This document shows positions 31,979 through 40,151 of a stretch of 43,614 nt of DNA, in pieces (within the stretch, counting starts at the first letter, position 1; every line of letters begins with the position of its first letter). The position numbers were made by a program, and so were the translations under genes. The notes below the pieces were generated by a model. The model had not been told where the DNA came from, searched no databases, and saw nothing but the letters and a program-made list of their open reading frames with translations. Source of the DNA: WLMZ01 sp031410915 (GTDB taxonomy: Bacteria > Actinomycetota > Acidimicrobiia > Acidimicrobiales > Ilumatobacteraceae); NCBI GenBank assembly GCA_031410915.1, contig JANNZY010000059.1, positions 1 to 43,614 on the forward strand, given 5' to 3'.

Positions 31979-33206
31979 TCAGGCCCAACAAGCCCATGAT
32001 GTTTCCGCCCATGATCTTCGCCACGTCGCCGGCAGGAAGGCTGCTCAACTGCTTCGCATACTCCGTAGGAGTAGCCAAGCCCTCAGAGTGCGGGAAGTCG
32101 GATCCGAACAGAACCTTGTCGATCCCAATCGCAGCCACGGTCTCCAACGCGTTCTCCTCCGGGAACGGAGCCACCCAGATGTTCCGCTTGAAGATCTCCG
32201 ACGGTCTGGCCTCGAGGTGGCCGCCCACCCACAGACCGGGAAGGCCGAACGCAGCCGCGTGGTTGAGGGCCCTGAGGACGTACGGGACCCAGGCCGCGCC
32301 GAACTCCAGCACCGCGATCTTCAGATCCGGGAAACGGCCGAACACATTGTGGAGAATCAGGCCGGCCAAGGAATCCATGATCGGCCGGTCGCCGAAGCTC
32401 TGGAAGTGCTTGAACGCGGAGTCATCGTGCTCAGGCTCTGTGTCGCTCCACCAAGGCGCGATTCGGCCCTCGTAGTCGGAGCGTGACGCGTGGAACGCGA
32501 CGAATATTCCGGCCTCCTGCACCCGTGCCCAAAACGGATCGAAGTAGGGGTCGCCCGGCGAGCGGCGGCCTTGGGGCCCGGCGCGGAGATGCACGGCTCG
32601 CGCACCCCGGCTCAGGGCCCAGTCGAGTTCCCGGAGCGCACTCTCAAGATCGAGCAGGGACATCATCGGCACTCCGAAGATCCGGTTGCGGTACGCGAAT
32701 CCCCAGTCCTCCTCGAGCCAGCGGTTGAAGGCGCGCATGTTGGCCCAGGTGATCTCGGGACTGTCCGCGACGCTGTGCTCCCACAGGACTCCGAGACTGG
32801 GAAACATCAGTGCCCCGGCCAAACCTTGGGCATCGAGCATCTCCATTCGGAGGTCTCGGTCGATGTATTCGCCGTGAGTGTCCTCCAGTCGAGCGAACAC
32901 CACGCCGCCGACGCCAACCCCGACCTTGGACGACTCGATTTCGTTCGCGGCGATCATCCGCAAGTTCTCCCGCAATGACCCAGGGAGCGGAGCTTTATCG
33001 AACAGCTTCCAAGAGAGCCGTGGCCGGTCGTGATGGCGATCACCGAGGAGCAAGTACTCCACCCCGAACTCGTCGCAGACGGGCCGCAAAGCGACGTCGC
33101 GATATCGAGCTTCGATGTGGCGAGTGAACACGTCACGCGGCTCGTAGTAGTGGTTGTCGGCGTCAAAGGCAAGCGAGTCGCTTGCCTCAACTGCAAGATC
33201 TGCCAC
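31974..33206 (-). CDS. Amidohydrolase-2 family protein
   Basis: This 410-residue metal-dependent TIM-barrel hydrolase or decarboxylase has the N-terminal metal motif DADNHYYEP (Asp15, Asp17, His19), a middle FVAFHAS histidine and the C-terminal GSDFPHSEG Asp. Relatives include ACMSD-type decarboxylases and hydrolases of ring-cleavage products, often found in actinobacterial aromatic and steroid gene sets. It starts at GTG 33206 after AGAGGGGA. It has its own promoter with a palindrome at 33316. Its 3' end abuts a VOC remnant. Confidence 0.87.
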   Translation of the reverse strand: MADLAVEASDSLAFDADNHYYEPRDVFTRHIEARYRDVALRPVCDEFGVEYLLLGDRHHDRPRLSWKLFDKAPLPGSLRENLRMIAANEIESSKVGVGVGGVVFARLEDTHGEYIDRDLRMEMLDAQGLAGALMFPSLGVLWEHSVADSPEITWANMRAFNRWLEEDWGFAYRNRIFGVPMMSLLDLESALRELDWALSRGARAVHLRAGPQGRRSPGDPYFDPFWARVQEAGIFVAFHASRSDYEGRIAPWWSDTEPEHDDSAFKHFQSFGDRPIMDSLAGLILHNVFGRFPDLKIAVLEFGAAWVPYVLRALNHAAAFGLPGLWVGGHLEARPSEIFKRNIWVAPFPEENALETVAAIGIDKVLFGSDFPHSEGLATPTEYAKQLSSLPAGDVAKIMGGNIMGLLGLS

Positions 33207-33285
33207 GGTGTCCCCTCTTGATCAGCACAGCACGATGCGGGCGGCGGTGCGTTCACTTCCATGACCAGCACCGGCCAGTGCCAAC

Positions 33286-33314
33286 AGTCTGACAACATTT
33301 GCGTCCATTGTCAA
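33286..33314 (-). promoter_or_regulatory. Putative promoter of the amidohydrolase gene
   Basis: On the minus strand TTGACA (33314-33309) is followed after 17 bp by CAGACT (33291-33286). The -35 box is perfect and the -10 box is weak, as is usual for high-GC actinobacteria. The identical -35 arrangement recurs at 40114. Confidence 0.55.
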
Positions 33315-33315
33315 G

Positions 33316-33329
33316 ACGGTACGTTCCGT
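33316..33329. promoter_or_regulatory. Palindromic TetR-type operator candidate (copy 1)
   Basis: ACGGTACGTTCCGT is a 14-bp palindrome of the form ACGGNACGTNCCGT. The minus-strand -35 box TTGACA begins one base beyond it. A 25-bp block around it (33310-33334) is identical at 23 positions to 40110-40134. The likely binder is the TetR protein at 38801. Confidence 0.75.
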
Positions 33330-33333
33330 TTCG

Positions 33334-34245
33334 TCAACGGAGCACGTCGTCAAAGCTCGCGACCAACTCGGCGAGGAGAGTCCGCACGTGATCGATGTCG
33401 GGTGGTAAGCGCATCCACGTTCTGAAGTCGGTCACTCCGGCCGCGACGAACTCAGGCACTCGCTCGACCATGCGGCGAATGTCGATCGCTCCTCGACCGT
33501 CCTTGATCGTGGGGAGATTCGTGGTGACCTGGATCGACGACATGTCACCTCCGAAGGAGTTGACCAGCTCCGCCATCGATGCGATCGCCGGAAGCGGATC
33601 CCGCGCAGCGTCTCCCCACGGGATCCAACCCGCACCGAATCGAGCCAGTCGCCGTGCCACCCGCGGATGCACTGTTCCGCTGATCCATAGTGGAACGCCG
33701 CCGGGTTGAATCGGCTTCGGCATCATGTACAGGCCGTCCAGCTGGCGGTCCGCGACTGTGATGGACGCGCGCCGCTGTGTCCAGAGTGCGCCGCACGTCT
33801 CCAATGTCTGGTCGAGCAGCGCTCCCCGAGAGTCGAAGTCAAGCCCTGCGGCTGCGTACTCGTCACGTTGCCAGCCAACGCCGACTCCGAGGTCGAGCCG
33901 GCCACCAGACAGGACGTCGAGCGTTGCGCTCGTCTTTGCCAGAACGACTGGGCGACGAAGCGCGGCCAACAGCACGCCTGTCGCAAGCCGGACCCGAACT
34001 GTGGTGGCGGCAACCGCAGCCAGGACCGTCAGCGGCTCCAACCAACCACCGTCCGATCCTGTCACGAAGGAGCGGTCCTTATCGCCGCCGAGCCGAGGGT
34101 CGGCGTATTCGTTCAAGCGTTCTCCGAGCACGATGTGGTCGCCGACGACGACCCGCCCGATGCCTGTCTCGTCGGCAGCACGAGCGATCTGGAGCACACG
34201 GCTCCAGTCTTCGGGGCACGGATCGGCGAAGGTCGGCAACGGCAA
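33334..34245 (-). CDS. LLM-class F420-dependent oxidoreductase
   Basis: This is a luciferase-like TIM barrel of about 303 residues with GIGRVVVGDHIVLGE, the signature GRLDLGVGVGWQRDEYAAAG and GVPLWISGTVHPRVARRLARFGAGWIPWG. It is the third LLM enzyme of the window and of a different subgroup. The start is uncertain. The TTG at 34245 has no ribosome site, while GGAGGGAG lies at 34283-34276 and the family-like N-terminus continues upstream in frame (TRSPHISLPLP). That would need an ATC start at 34269 or 34272. It lies after the FAD monooxygenase in the same operon. Confidence 0.82.
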   Translation of the reverse strand: MPLPTFADPCPEDWSRVLQIARAADETGIGRVVVGDHIVLGERLNEYADPRLGGDKDRSFVTGSDGGWLEPLTVLAAVAATTVRVRLATGVLLAALRRPVVLAKTSATLDVLSGGRLDLGVGVGWQRDEYAAAGLDFDSRGALLDQTLETCGALWTQRRASITVADRQLDGLYMMPKPIQPGGVPLWISGTVHPRVARRLARFGAGWIPWGDAARDPLPAIASMAELVNSFGGDMSSIQVTTNLPTIKDGRGAIDIRRMVERVPEFVAAGVTDFRTWMRLPPDIDHVRTLLAELVASFDDVLR

Positions 34246-34301
34246 AGAGATGTGAGGCGAACGCGTGATGATGAACTCCCTCCAGCGACAGCGACGGCAC
34301 T

Positions 34302-35501
34302 TCAGGGCACCGGCAGCGCGCTGTCTCCGATCTCGTACAGGCCGAATGGCAGTTGCTCACCGACCTCCCATGAGCCTTCGAACTGCGATCGCTCGCCTGC
34401 CCGACGAGTTCGGACCATGACGCTGCGGCCCAGCTTCATCTGCCTCGCCTCCCAACTCCTGAGGCGTTCGTCGACGTCAACCGCATCGCAGGTCTTGATC
34501 GCGTTGGCCAGCTGCCACGCGTCGTCGGCTGCCTTGGCCGTGCCAACGGCGACGTGTGGTCGAGCGGCGAAGGCAGCGTCTCCCATGATGCAGATCCGGC
34601 CGAAGACCATGCGTGGGATTGCGACATCGACGACGGCTTGGATGAACGGATCCGACGAATGCAGGACGGCGTCGGCGAGGGGCGGAGGCAGCAGGGACAC
34701 GGCGTCAGCCCGCAACATGTCGACGAACTTGTCCTGCACGCTGCCGGGCGGAACGGTCAGATCTCTCACCGCTCCCTCCTTGTCGGTGAACAGCTCCTGC
34801 AGATCGCGCCCCGGCGCGACGTTGCGATACCACAACCAGTTCGCCACAGGCTCGGCCGACGGGTCGTCGTCAGAGGGTGGTATCGGGTAGGTGAGCATGT
34901 GGCTGCGGTCGAGTACTGCGTACGTGATCGCGCCAGCGATGCGCTCGGCTGACTGCACCGGCAGGTCGCCGGGCCTGGTCGTGCCTCGCCAGGCGATGTA
35001 TCCGGCGTAGTCGATCGTCACCTCGGGCAGCAGCAAGCGGCGTGCCGTCGAGCGAATGCCATCGGCGCAGACGAGGAGATCGCACGAGTGCGTCGTTCCG
35101 TCCACCTCCTCGACGACGACGCTCTCCGCGGTCTGGTGGAACCCAACGACCTCCGAGCCGAGGCGATAGTGCTCCTCGCCGAAGCACGCCAGCAGGTCGC
35201 GATACAGCGAGTAATAGGACGCGAAGCGGAGCTCCAGCGGCTGCTCATGAGCGACGAATCCATTCGAGTCGAGATAACGGAGGGTGCGCACTCCGATGCC
35301 GATTCCGTGGGCCGAGGTGCCGGCGCGCTCGACCAGGTAGCGGATCGTCGTCGGATGGATGACGATGCCCGCGCCACGGCCTTCGAGCGACACCGGCGAC
35401 CTCTCGAGGACCTTCACGTCGCAGCCGATGTCGCGCAGGACGAGCGCAGCCGTGAGGCCGCCGAGCGAACCGCCCATGACGATCACCCTCATCGGGCACA
35501 T
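34302..35501 (-). CDS. FAD-dependent monooxygenase (2,6-dihydroxypyridine 3-hydroxylase-like)
   Basis: This 399-residue group A flavoprotein hydroxylase has the Rossmann motif VMGGSLGGLTAALVLRDIG at the start, the DG-type motif VCADGIRSTARR and the FAD ribityl-binding motif CIMGDAAFAARPHVAVGTAKA (GD motif). The central region (YIAWRGTTRPGDLP, then WLWYRNVAPG) looks like the substrate domain of dihydroxypyridine hydroxylases. It uses NAD(P)H and O2 to hydroxylate an electron-rich ring. The start ATG 35501 is kept. An ATG at 35492 is a close alternative. Context suggests ring hydroxylation ahead of the cupin dioxygenase. Confidence 0.87.
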   Translation of the reverse strand: MCPMRVIVMGGSLGGLTAALVLRDIGCDVKVLERSPVSLEGRGAGIVIHPTTIRYLVERAGTSAHGIGIGVRTLRYLDSNGFVAHEQPLELRFASYYSLYRDLLACFGEEHYRLGSEVVGFHQTAESVVVEEVDGTTHSCDLLVCADGIRSTARRLLLPEVTIDYAGYIAWRGTTRPGDLPVQSAERIAGAITYAVLDRSHMLTYPIPPSDDDPSAEPVANWLWYRNVAPGRDLQELFTDKEGAVRDLTVPPGSVQDKFVDMLRADAVSLLPPPLADAVLHSSDPFIQAVVDVAIPRMVFGRICIMGDAAFAARPHVAVGTAKAADDAWQLANAIKTCDAVDVDERLRSWEARQMKLGRSVMVRTRRAGERSQFEGSWEVGEQLPFGLYEIGDSALPVP

Positions 35502-35523
35502 CTCGTTCTCAGTGTTGAGCAGC

Positions 35524-36705
35524 TCACGAGCGAGTGTCTCCCTTTGTCAATAACAGCGTTCCCGCGAGGACTCCACCCCCGAGGCCAACGGCGACGACCT
35601 CGACATCGCGCACTTGGCGCTCGCCTGCCTCTCCCCACAGCTGACGGAGTGCTTCCGCCACAAAGCCGAAGCCGTGCAGCCGTCCACCGGAGAGCTGACC
35701 GCCGGCAGTGTTGAGCGGCAACTCCCCGTCGAGACCGATCCGCTTCCCTCCTTCGACGAAGGAGCCCGCCCCGCCGCGCGGGCAGAACCCGAACGCTTCG
35801 AGCCACAGCAGCGTGAAGATGCTGAAGCCGTCATACAACTGGGCGAGGTCGACATCGGCCGGTTTGAGAGCAGTCTGGGCCCACATGTGGGCTGCAGCGT
35901 CGTGGGCTGCCATCGTGGTCAGGTCGGGCCAGTGCTCCCAGAAAGGTCGGTGACGCATCGCTGTCCCCATTGCTTCGATCTCGGCCCAGTGGCGAAGATC
36001 CGCTGCGGTGTCAGGAGCGGAGACGACGACGGCGGTGGCGCCGTCCACGGCGATGTCACAATCGAACAACGACAACGGGGATGAGATCACCCGGCTGGCG
36101 AGATAGTCGTCCATCGTGAGCGGCCCGCGAAGGATCGCCAGAGGGTTCCGTTGGGCGTGCTCGCGTGCGGACAGCGCAACCCACCCCAGTTGTTCCTTGG
36201 TCACCCCGTACTCGTGCATGTAGCGCTGCGCGTACAGACCGGCGAAGTTGGTCGGCGACATCGCACCCGCCGTGAGCAGCCAGGTCAGAATGCCGTCCGT
36301 GGCGATCGGGTGGTCGATCGGGCCGCGTCGACCGGAACCCTGCGCGCTGGCCTCGGTCATTGTGCGGTACACGACAGCGTGCTTGCAGAGTCCGTGGTGC
36401 ACGGCGAGCGCAGCTTCGATGATCGGAGCGGCCTGTGCAGCGCCCTGGGGCGTGGCCAGATGCCAGTTGAGCTCGAGGCCCAGTCCGTCCTGCACGTCGT
36501 ACAGATCCGGTCCGATGTAGCCGGGATTCAGACCGACTGCGTCGCCGGGAAACGTTGCCAAGCCGTCGATGGCGTCGATGCTCAAGCCGGCATCGGCGAC
36601 GGCGGCCTCGATGGCGTCGATCGTGAGCTGGTAGCCGGACCTGGGAAGACGCCGGCCAACGGCCGACTGACCGACGCCGGAGATGAGCGACTTGCTGGGA
36701 CTCAT
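35524..36705 (-). CDS. Thiolase-fold Ltp2-like protein lacking the nucleophilic Cys
   Basis: This 393-residue thiolase-superfamily protein has LATPQGAAQAAP (83-94) where the nucleophilic Cys loop should be, so it cannot form the usual acyl-enzyme. The C-terminal region, VDLAQLYDGFSIFTLLWLEAFGFC and LPLNTAGGQLSGGRLHG, closely follows the pattern of Ltp2, the steroid side-chain retro-aldolase that works with a DUF35 domain. Tyr in LYDGF and His in RLHG are kept. The start ATG 36705 overlaps the DUF35 stop as ATGA. A GTG at 36717 is less likely. Retro-aldol release of an acyl-CoA or ketone is the probable reaction. Confidence 0.85.
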   Translation of the reverse strand: MSPSKSLISGVGQSAVGRRLPRSGYQLTIDAIEAAVADAGLSIDAIDGLATFPGDAVGLNPGYIGPDLYDVQDGLGLELNWHLATPQGAAQAAPIIEAALAVHHGLCKHAVVYRTMTEASAQGSGRRGPIDHPIATDGILTWLLTAGAMSPTNFAGLYAQRYMHEYGVTKEQLGWVALSAREHAQRNPLAILRGPLTMDDYLASRVISSPLSLFDCDIAVDGATAVVVSAPDTAADLRHWAEIEAMGTAMRHRPFWEHWPDLTTMAAHDAAAHMWAQTALKPADVDLAQLYDGFSIFTLLWLEAFGFCPRGGAGSFVEGGKRIGLDGELPLNTAGGQLSGGRLHGFGFVAEALRQLWGEAGERQVRDVEVVAVGLGGGVLAGTLLLTKGDTRS

Positions 36706-37109
36706 GTGCTCGCCCACTTCACCAACGTCGGCCGGGGCAGCCCGCCGGCGCTGCGGTCGAATGTCAACCCGTACAGGTCACCGACGTTCGGCTCGGGATC
36801 GATCTCGTTCAACCGCCCGACGAGGCGCACGTCGGAGAAGTTCGGAAACGACAGGACACCGATGCCGTAATCCGGCTCGCCCTGCGACCCCCACGGATTC
36901 CGGTTGATCGTAAAGGTGTAGAGCACGCCCGGAGGCTTCAACTGCACCCAAGCGGTCGCTCGACCTCGACAGCGACGGCAGACGCCGCGAGGTGGGAAGA
37001 TGTGAAGACCACAGTCCTGGCACTGCTCGACCATCAGTTCACCGCGATCGACCGCAGCCCAGAACGGTTCATTCTCAGCCGACACCGCTGGTGCATTGCC
37101 GCCCCTCAT
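36702..37109 (-). CDS. Zn-ribbon OB-fold (DUF35) protein
   Basis: This 135-residue protein has zinc-ribbon Cys30, Cys33, Cys44 and Cys47 (CQDC, CRRC) and the OB strand pattern VLYTFTINRNPWGSQGEPDYGIGVL. It overlaps the ligase stop and the thiolase start by 4 bp each. It is the expected partner of the Cys-less thiolase, as ChsH2's DUF35 domain is of Ltp2. Here it is a stand-alone protein with no MaoC-type hydratase domain. Confidence 0.9.
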   Translation of the reverse strand: MRGGNAPAVSAENEPFWAAVDRGELMVEQCQDCGLHIFPPRGVCRRCRGRATAWVQLKPPGVLYTFTINRNPWGSQGEPDYGIGVLSFPNFSDVRLVGRLNEIDPEPNVGDLYGLTFDRSAGGLPRPTLVKWAST

Positions 37110-38752
37110 CGTGGCGCCCGATCTGCCGGCGCAGGCAGGGGTGCTCGCCGCTTCCCGCTGAGCACGATCCCGGCCGCTTCTCGATCCCAGGAACCGTCGT
37201 TGCTCTTGCTGCGCAGCTTGTGCTTTTCGACCTTGCCGGTCGGCGTGCGTGGCAGGTCGTCGACGAGTTCGACGTAACGCGGCACTGCGAAGTAGGGCAT
37301 CCGATCGATGCAGAACGAGATGAACTCTTGGACCTGGAAGTCGACGCCGTTCTGGGTCACGACGAACACCTTCACCTCATCCTCACCGAGCTCACTGCTG
37401 ACACCGACCACGGCTGCTTCGATCACGTCCGGGTGCGACGAGATCGCCAGCTCGACTTCGAACGACGAGATGTTCTCGCCACGGCGGCGCAGGTAGTCCT
37501 TCTTGCGATCCACGAAGTAGAAGTACCCGTCGTCATCGAATCGACCGATGTCACCGGTGTGAAACCAGCAGTTTCCCATTCGCTCCAAGGTGGCGCCTGG
37601 ATTGTTGAAGTAGTTCTCGAAGATCGAGTGCGGTCGTTTCGGCCGGATCACGACTTCACCTGCTGTGCCGGCCGGAACTTCATTGTCATCGTCATCGAAG
37701 ATGCGCACGTCGAAGTACCGATGGTCGACCTTGCCGGCCGATCCGGGGCGCAACGGCACGTCTGGCCCGGTGTGGACGACCGGCGCAGCTTCGCTCAGCC
37801 CGTATGCGCTCTCGAACTTGCACTTCCAGCGGTCCTGCATCTGTACCTGCAGGTCCGCTGGAACGGGGATCCCGACCACCGTATCGACCCCTTCCAGGTC
37901 TGACGGCGGTTGGCTCCACAGCAACATCGGAACCGAGCCCAGCATCAGCGTCGCATTGCAGTTCTCCTCGCGAATTCGGCGCCAGAAGTTGGATCCACTG
38001 AAGCGCTCGTCCTGGACGCAGCGAACACCGCGGTACATCGCACCGAGCAACCCAATGCCCTTCGCCCCGAGGTGATAGAGGGGCCCCGTGGAATAGAAAG
38101 CGTCGTCTGGCCCCCTGTACCACAGCGAAGACTCCAGCTCCGCGAAGAGGCAGAGGTAGTTGTTGCTGAGCAGTGCCCCCTTGGACGGTCCCGTGGTGCC
38201 CGAGGTGTAGACGATTGCGCATGGATCGCTCCAGGCCGGGTAGCGCATGTCGAGATCGCCACTGGAGTGATCGCGCAATGCCCCAATGGGCAACGTTGCC
38301 ACCGAACCCACCGACTCCGCCGACGCGTCGTCGGTCACGACGACGGCCTTGAGTGACGGAAGCAATGGCACGACACTCATCAGCTTGTCCAACAGCGAAC
38401 GCTCCACCACCACCACGCTCGCTCCGCAGTCGGCAAGCTGGTGTCGAAGGAACTCTCCCCGGTAGGCGGTGTTGATCATCACCTCGATCGCACCGATGCG
38501 AGCCGCCGCGAACTCGACATACACGTGATGCACCGAGTTCTCGGCGAAGACCGCGATCACGTCTCCGCGATCGACCCCGAGATCGCGCAGTCCACGGGCG
38601 TACGAGTGCGATCCCTCGACGATCTGCTGATACGTGAGATGCTCGCCCAGCATTGTGATCGCGACCTTGTCCGGAAAGTGTTCGGCCTTTTCGCGCAGCA
38701 TTCCGGCGAGGGTGCACGGCAGGCTGGCGGACCAAGCGCCGGTGGTATCCAT
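37106..38752 (-). CDS. Acyl-CoA ligase (CaiC/FadD-like)
   Basis: This 548-residue ANL-superfamily ligase has P-loop YTSGTTGPSKG, YGLSEAAP, FHTGDIGRFDDDGYFYFVDRKKD (named for TGD and the DRKKD hinge), GENISSFEVE and the C-terminal Lys in RTPTGKVEKHKLR. The RRRGENIS form of the A8 region is typical of CaiC/crotonobetaine-ligase-like proteins. The start is taken as ATG 38752, which has GGAG eight bases upstream. A GTG at 38785 gives 11 extra residues. It likely activates the carboxylic acid left by the cupin dioxygenase or by a side chain. Confidence 0.88.
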   Translation of the reverse strand: MDTTGAWSASLPCTLAGMLREKAEHFPDKVAITMLGEHLTYQQIVEGSHSYARGLRDLGVDRGDVIAVFAENSVHHVYVEFAAARIGAIEVMINTAYRGEFLRHQLADCGASVVVVERSLLDKLMSVVPLLPSLKAVVVTDDASAESVGSVATLPIGALRDHSSGDLDMRYPAWSDPCAIVYTSGTTGPSKGALLSNNYLCLFAELESSLWYRGPDDAFYSTGPLYHLGAKGIGLLGAMYRGVRCVQDERFSGSNFWRRIREENCNATLMLGSVPMLLWSQPPSDLEGVDTVVGIPVPADLQVQMQDRWKCKFESAYGLSEAAPVVHTGPDVPLRPGSAGKVDHRYFDVRIFDDDDNEVPAGTAGEVVIRPKRPHSIFENYFNNPGATLERMGNCWFHTGDIGRFDDDGYFYFVDRKKDYLRRRGENISSFEVELAISSHPDVIEAAVVGVSSELGEDEVKVFVVTQNGVDFQVQEFISFCIDRMPYFAVPRYVELVDDLPRTPTGKVEKHKLRSKSNDGSWDREAAGIVLSGKRRAPLPAPADRAPR

Positions 38753-38800
38753 GTTGTGAGCTCCGTTCGGAAGGTTGTGTGCCACCTTCCGCCCGGTTCC

Positions 38801-39454
38801 TCACGTCGTGAGAATCCTGGGCAGCTCGAGGTCGAGCAGGAGGCGGGTTATCTGGTCTGCGAAGTGGTTGTCGACGGGGCGATCACTCATCAGCACTCGG
38901 TAGAAGATCGCTCCCGCCCACATGTCCATGATCAGGTCAACGTCGAGGTCCTCCGGCAACAGGCCTGCCTCGATCGCGCGGTCGATGGGCCGGCGAGCAA
39001 CGGCGCGGCGTGGCTCGAGAAACTGGGCGAAGAAGGTCTTGCGAAGATCGGGATCGTGTGTGATGTCGGCTGCCAGGCTGGGCACGACGAAACCCGCCAG
39101 ACCACCGGAGTAGTTGCGCACCGTTGACTGCACGGTCTCTCGAAGGTCGTCTCGAATTGAATCCGTGCGCGGCCCTGCGCTTGGCGACAGATGCCACGCG
39201 AGTGCCTCGCCTACCAGCGCCCCCTTCGACTTCCACCAACGGTAGAGAGTGCCCTTTCCGACACCCGCTTCGGCAGCGATGTTCTCCATCGTCAGCGATG
39301 GATAGCTGTCGAGGCCGAGGAGTCGAATTGTGGCCTCCAGAATGCGCTCGTGCGACTTCGAGTTCCTCCTGCGTCTTGCGCCATCGTTGCCGACGGGCGG
39401 CGTACGACTCGAATGACCACCTTCGGCTCCGTCGGTTGCATGCACCTGGTTCAT
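38801..39454 (-). CDS. TetR-family transcriptional regulator
   Basis: This 217-residue protein has an N-terminal helix-turn-helix: SHERILEATIRLL, then SLTMENIAAEAGVGKGTLYRWW (about residues 54-74), followed by a C-terminal ligand and dimer domain (TetR_C style, ITHDPDLRKTFFAQFLEPRR). A basic Arg-rich stretch precedes the HTH (RRRRNSK). The ATG 39454 has a strong AGGAGG site. It is the only regulator in the window and sits second in the catabolic operon, so it probably represses the operon through the ACGGNACGTNCCGT palindromes and responds to a pathway acyl-CoA or ketone. Confidence 0.92.
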   Translation of the reverse strand: MNQVHATDGAEGGHSSRTPPVGNDGARRRRNSKSHERILEATIRLLGLDSYPSLTMENIAAEAGVGKGTLYRWWKSKGALVGEALAWHLSPSAGPRTDSIRDDLRETVQSTVRNYSGGLAGFVVPSLAADITHDPDLRKTFFAQFLEPRRAVARRPIDRAIEAGLLPEDLDVDLIMDMWAGAIFYRVLMSDRPVDNHFADQITRLLLDLELPRILTT

Positions 39455-39531
39455 CCGAGCCTCCTCCTCGTCGCGGACGTGTCGAAGTCAGCGACCGCAG
39501 AAACGTCTCCGGACATTACCCGTCGTCGGTG

Positions 39532-40053
39532 TTACCTGAAGAGGCGTTCGTTGACTGGGAGGCCATTCGCTTCACAGTGCTTGAGGTACAGGTTGATTGC
39601 GTAGAAAATGTCCTGCGTCTCGATGATGTTGTCGGCCTCGTCGAAGTACTCGACGGTACCCGTCATCATGAAGTAGGCCTCCATCCCGGCCGGGTCATCG
39701 CAGTACAGCGTATGGATAGCGCCCGGACTTTCGTGGATGTACGAACCCGCGCGTGCGACCCAGTCATACTCGCGATAGCCCCAGCTGCCCGCGAGCGTGA
39801 TGCCATTGACGGGCGAGCGGTGCTTGTGTCGGCCGAGTTCAGCCGGACCGTCCGTCTTCAGGATCAGACCCCATTGACCCTGGCGTACGTCGAACATCGT
39901 GTAACGGATGTAGATGCCCTCGACGTACACCATCCACGGCGACTCGCTGTCATCGCCGGAAATGTGCAGATCTGGTCGCGAATAGGTATCCGTGATCCTG
40001 TTGACCTGCTGGGCGATCGTCTCTGCTTCGACCTCCGGACTAATCACAGTCAT
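39532..40053 (-). CDS. Cupin dioxygenase, 2,4'-dihydroxyacetophenone dioxygenase (DAD)-like
   Basis: This 173-residue single-domain cupin has candidate iron ligands His76 and His78 (GRHKHRS), Glu95 (GYREYDW) and His114 (GAIHTL). These fall almost exactly at the positions known for Alcaligenes DAD, which cleaves the aryl ketone C-C bond to two carboxylic acids. The length also fits (DAD is about 180 residues). The ATG 40053 has AGGGGG upstream. It is the first gene of the catabolic operon. The motif is seen in the sequence. The substrate is inferred only by family. Acetylacetone-dioxygenase-like activity is an alternative. Confidence 0.78.
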   Translation of the reverse strand: MTVISPEVEAETIAQQVNRITDTYSRPDLHISGDDSESPWMVYVEGIYIRYTMFDVRQGQWGLILKTDGPAELGRHKHRSPVNGITLAGSWGYREYDWVARAGSYIHESPGAIHTLYCDDPAGMEAYFMMTGTVEYFDEADNIIETQDIFYAINLYLKHCEANGLPVNERLFR

Positions 40054-40085
40054 GATGTATTACCCCCTGATTGGTGTTGGTTTCA

Positions 40086-40114
40086 ATGATGACGACATTC
40101 GATGATCTTGTCAA
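40086..40114 (-). promoter_or_regulatory. Putative promoter of the DAD-like operon
   Basis: On the minus strand TTGACA (40114-40109) is followed after 17 bp by CATCAT (40091-40086), four of six matches to the -10 consensus. The 5' leader to ATG 40053 would be about 25-30 bases. Confidence 0.6.
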
Positions 40115-40115
40115 G

Positions 40116-40129
40116 ACGGAACGTACCGT
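40116..40129. promoter_or_regulatory. Palindromic TetR-type operator candidate (copy 2)
   Basis: ACGGAACGTACCGT is the reverse complement of copy 1 at 33316. It sits one base beyond the -35 box TTGACA of the operon promoter, within the matched block 40110-40134. Binding here would block RNA polymerase directly. Confidence 0.78.
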
Positions 40130-40151
40130 TTCGTAAATTTATTCGGGCCGA

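Noticed and set aside
38801..38813. CTCACG-CGTGAG palindrome at the TetR stop as an operator
   Set aside because: It overlaps the TetR stop codon, is short, and is not repeated at other promoters, unlike ACGGNACGTNCCGT.
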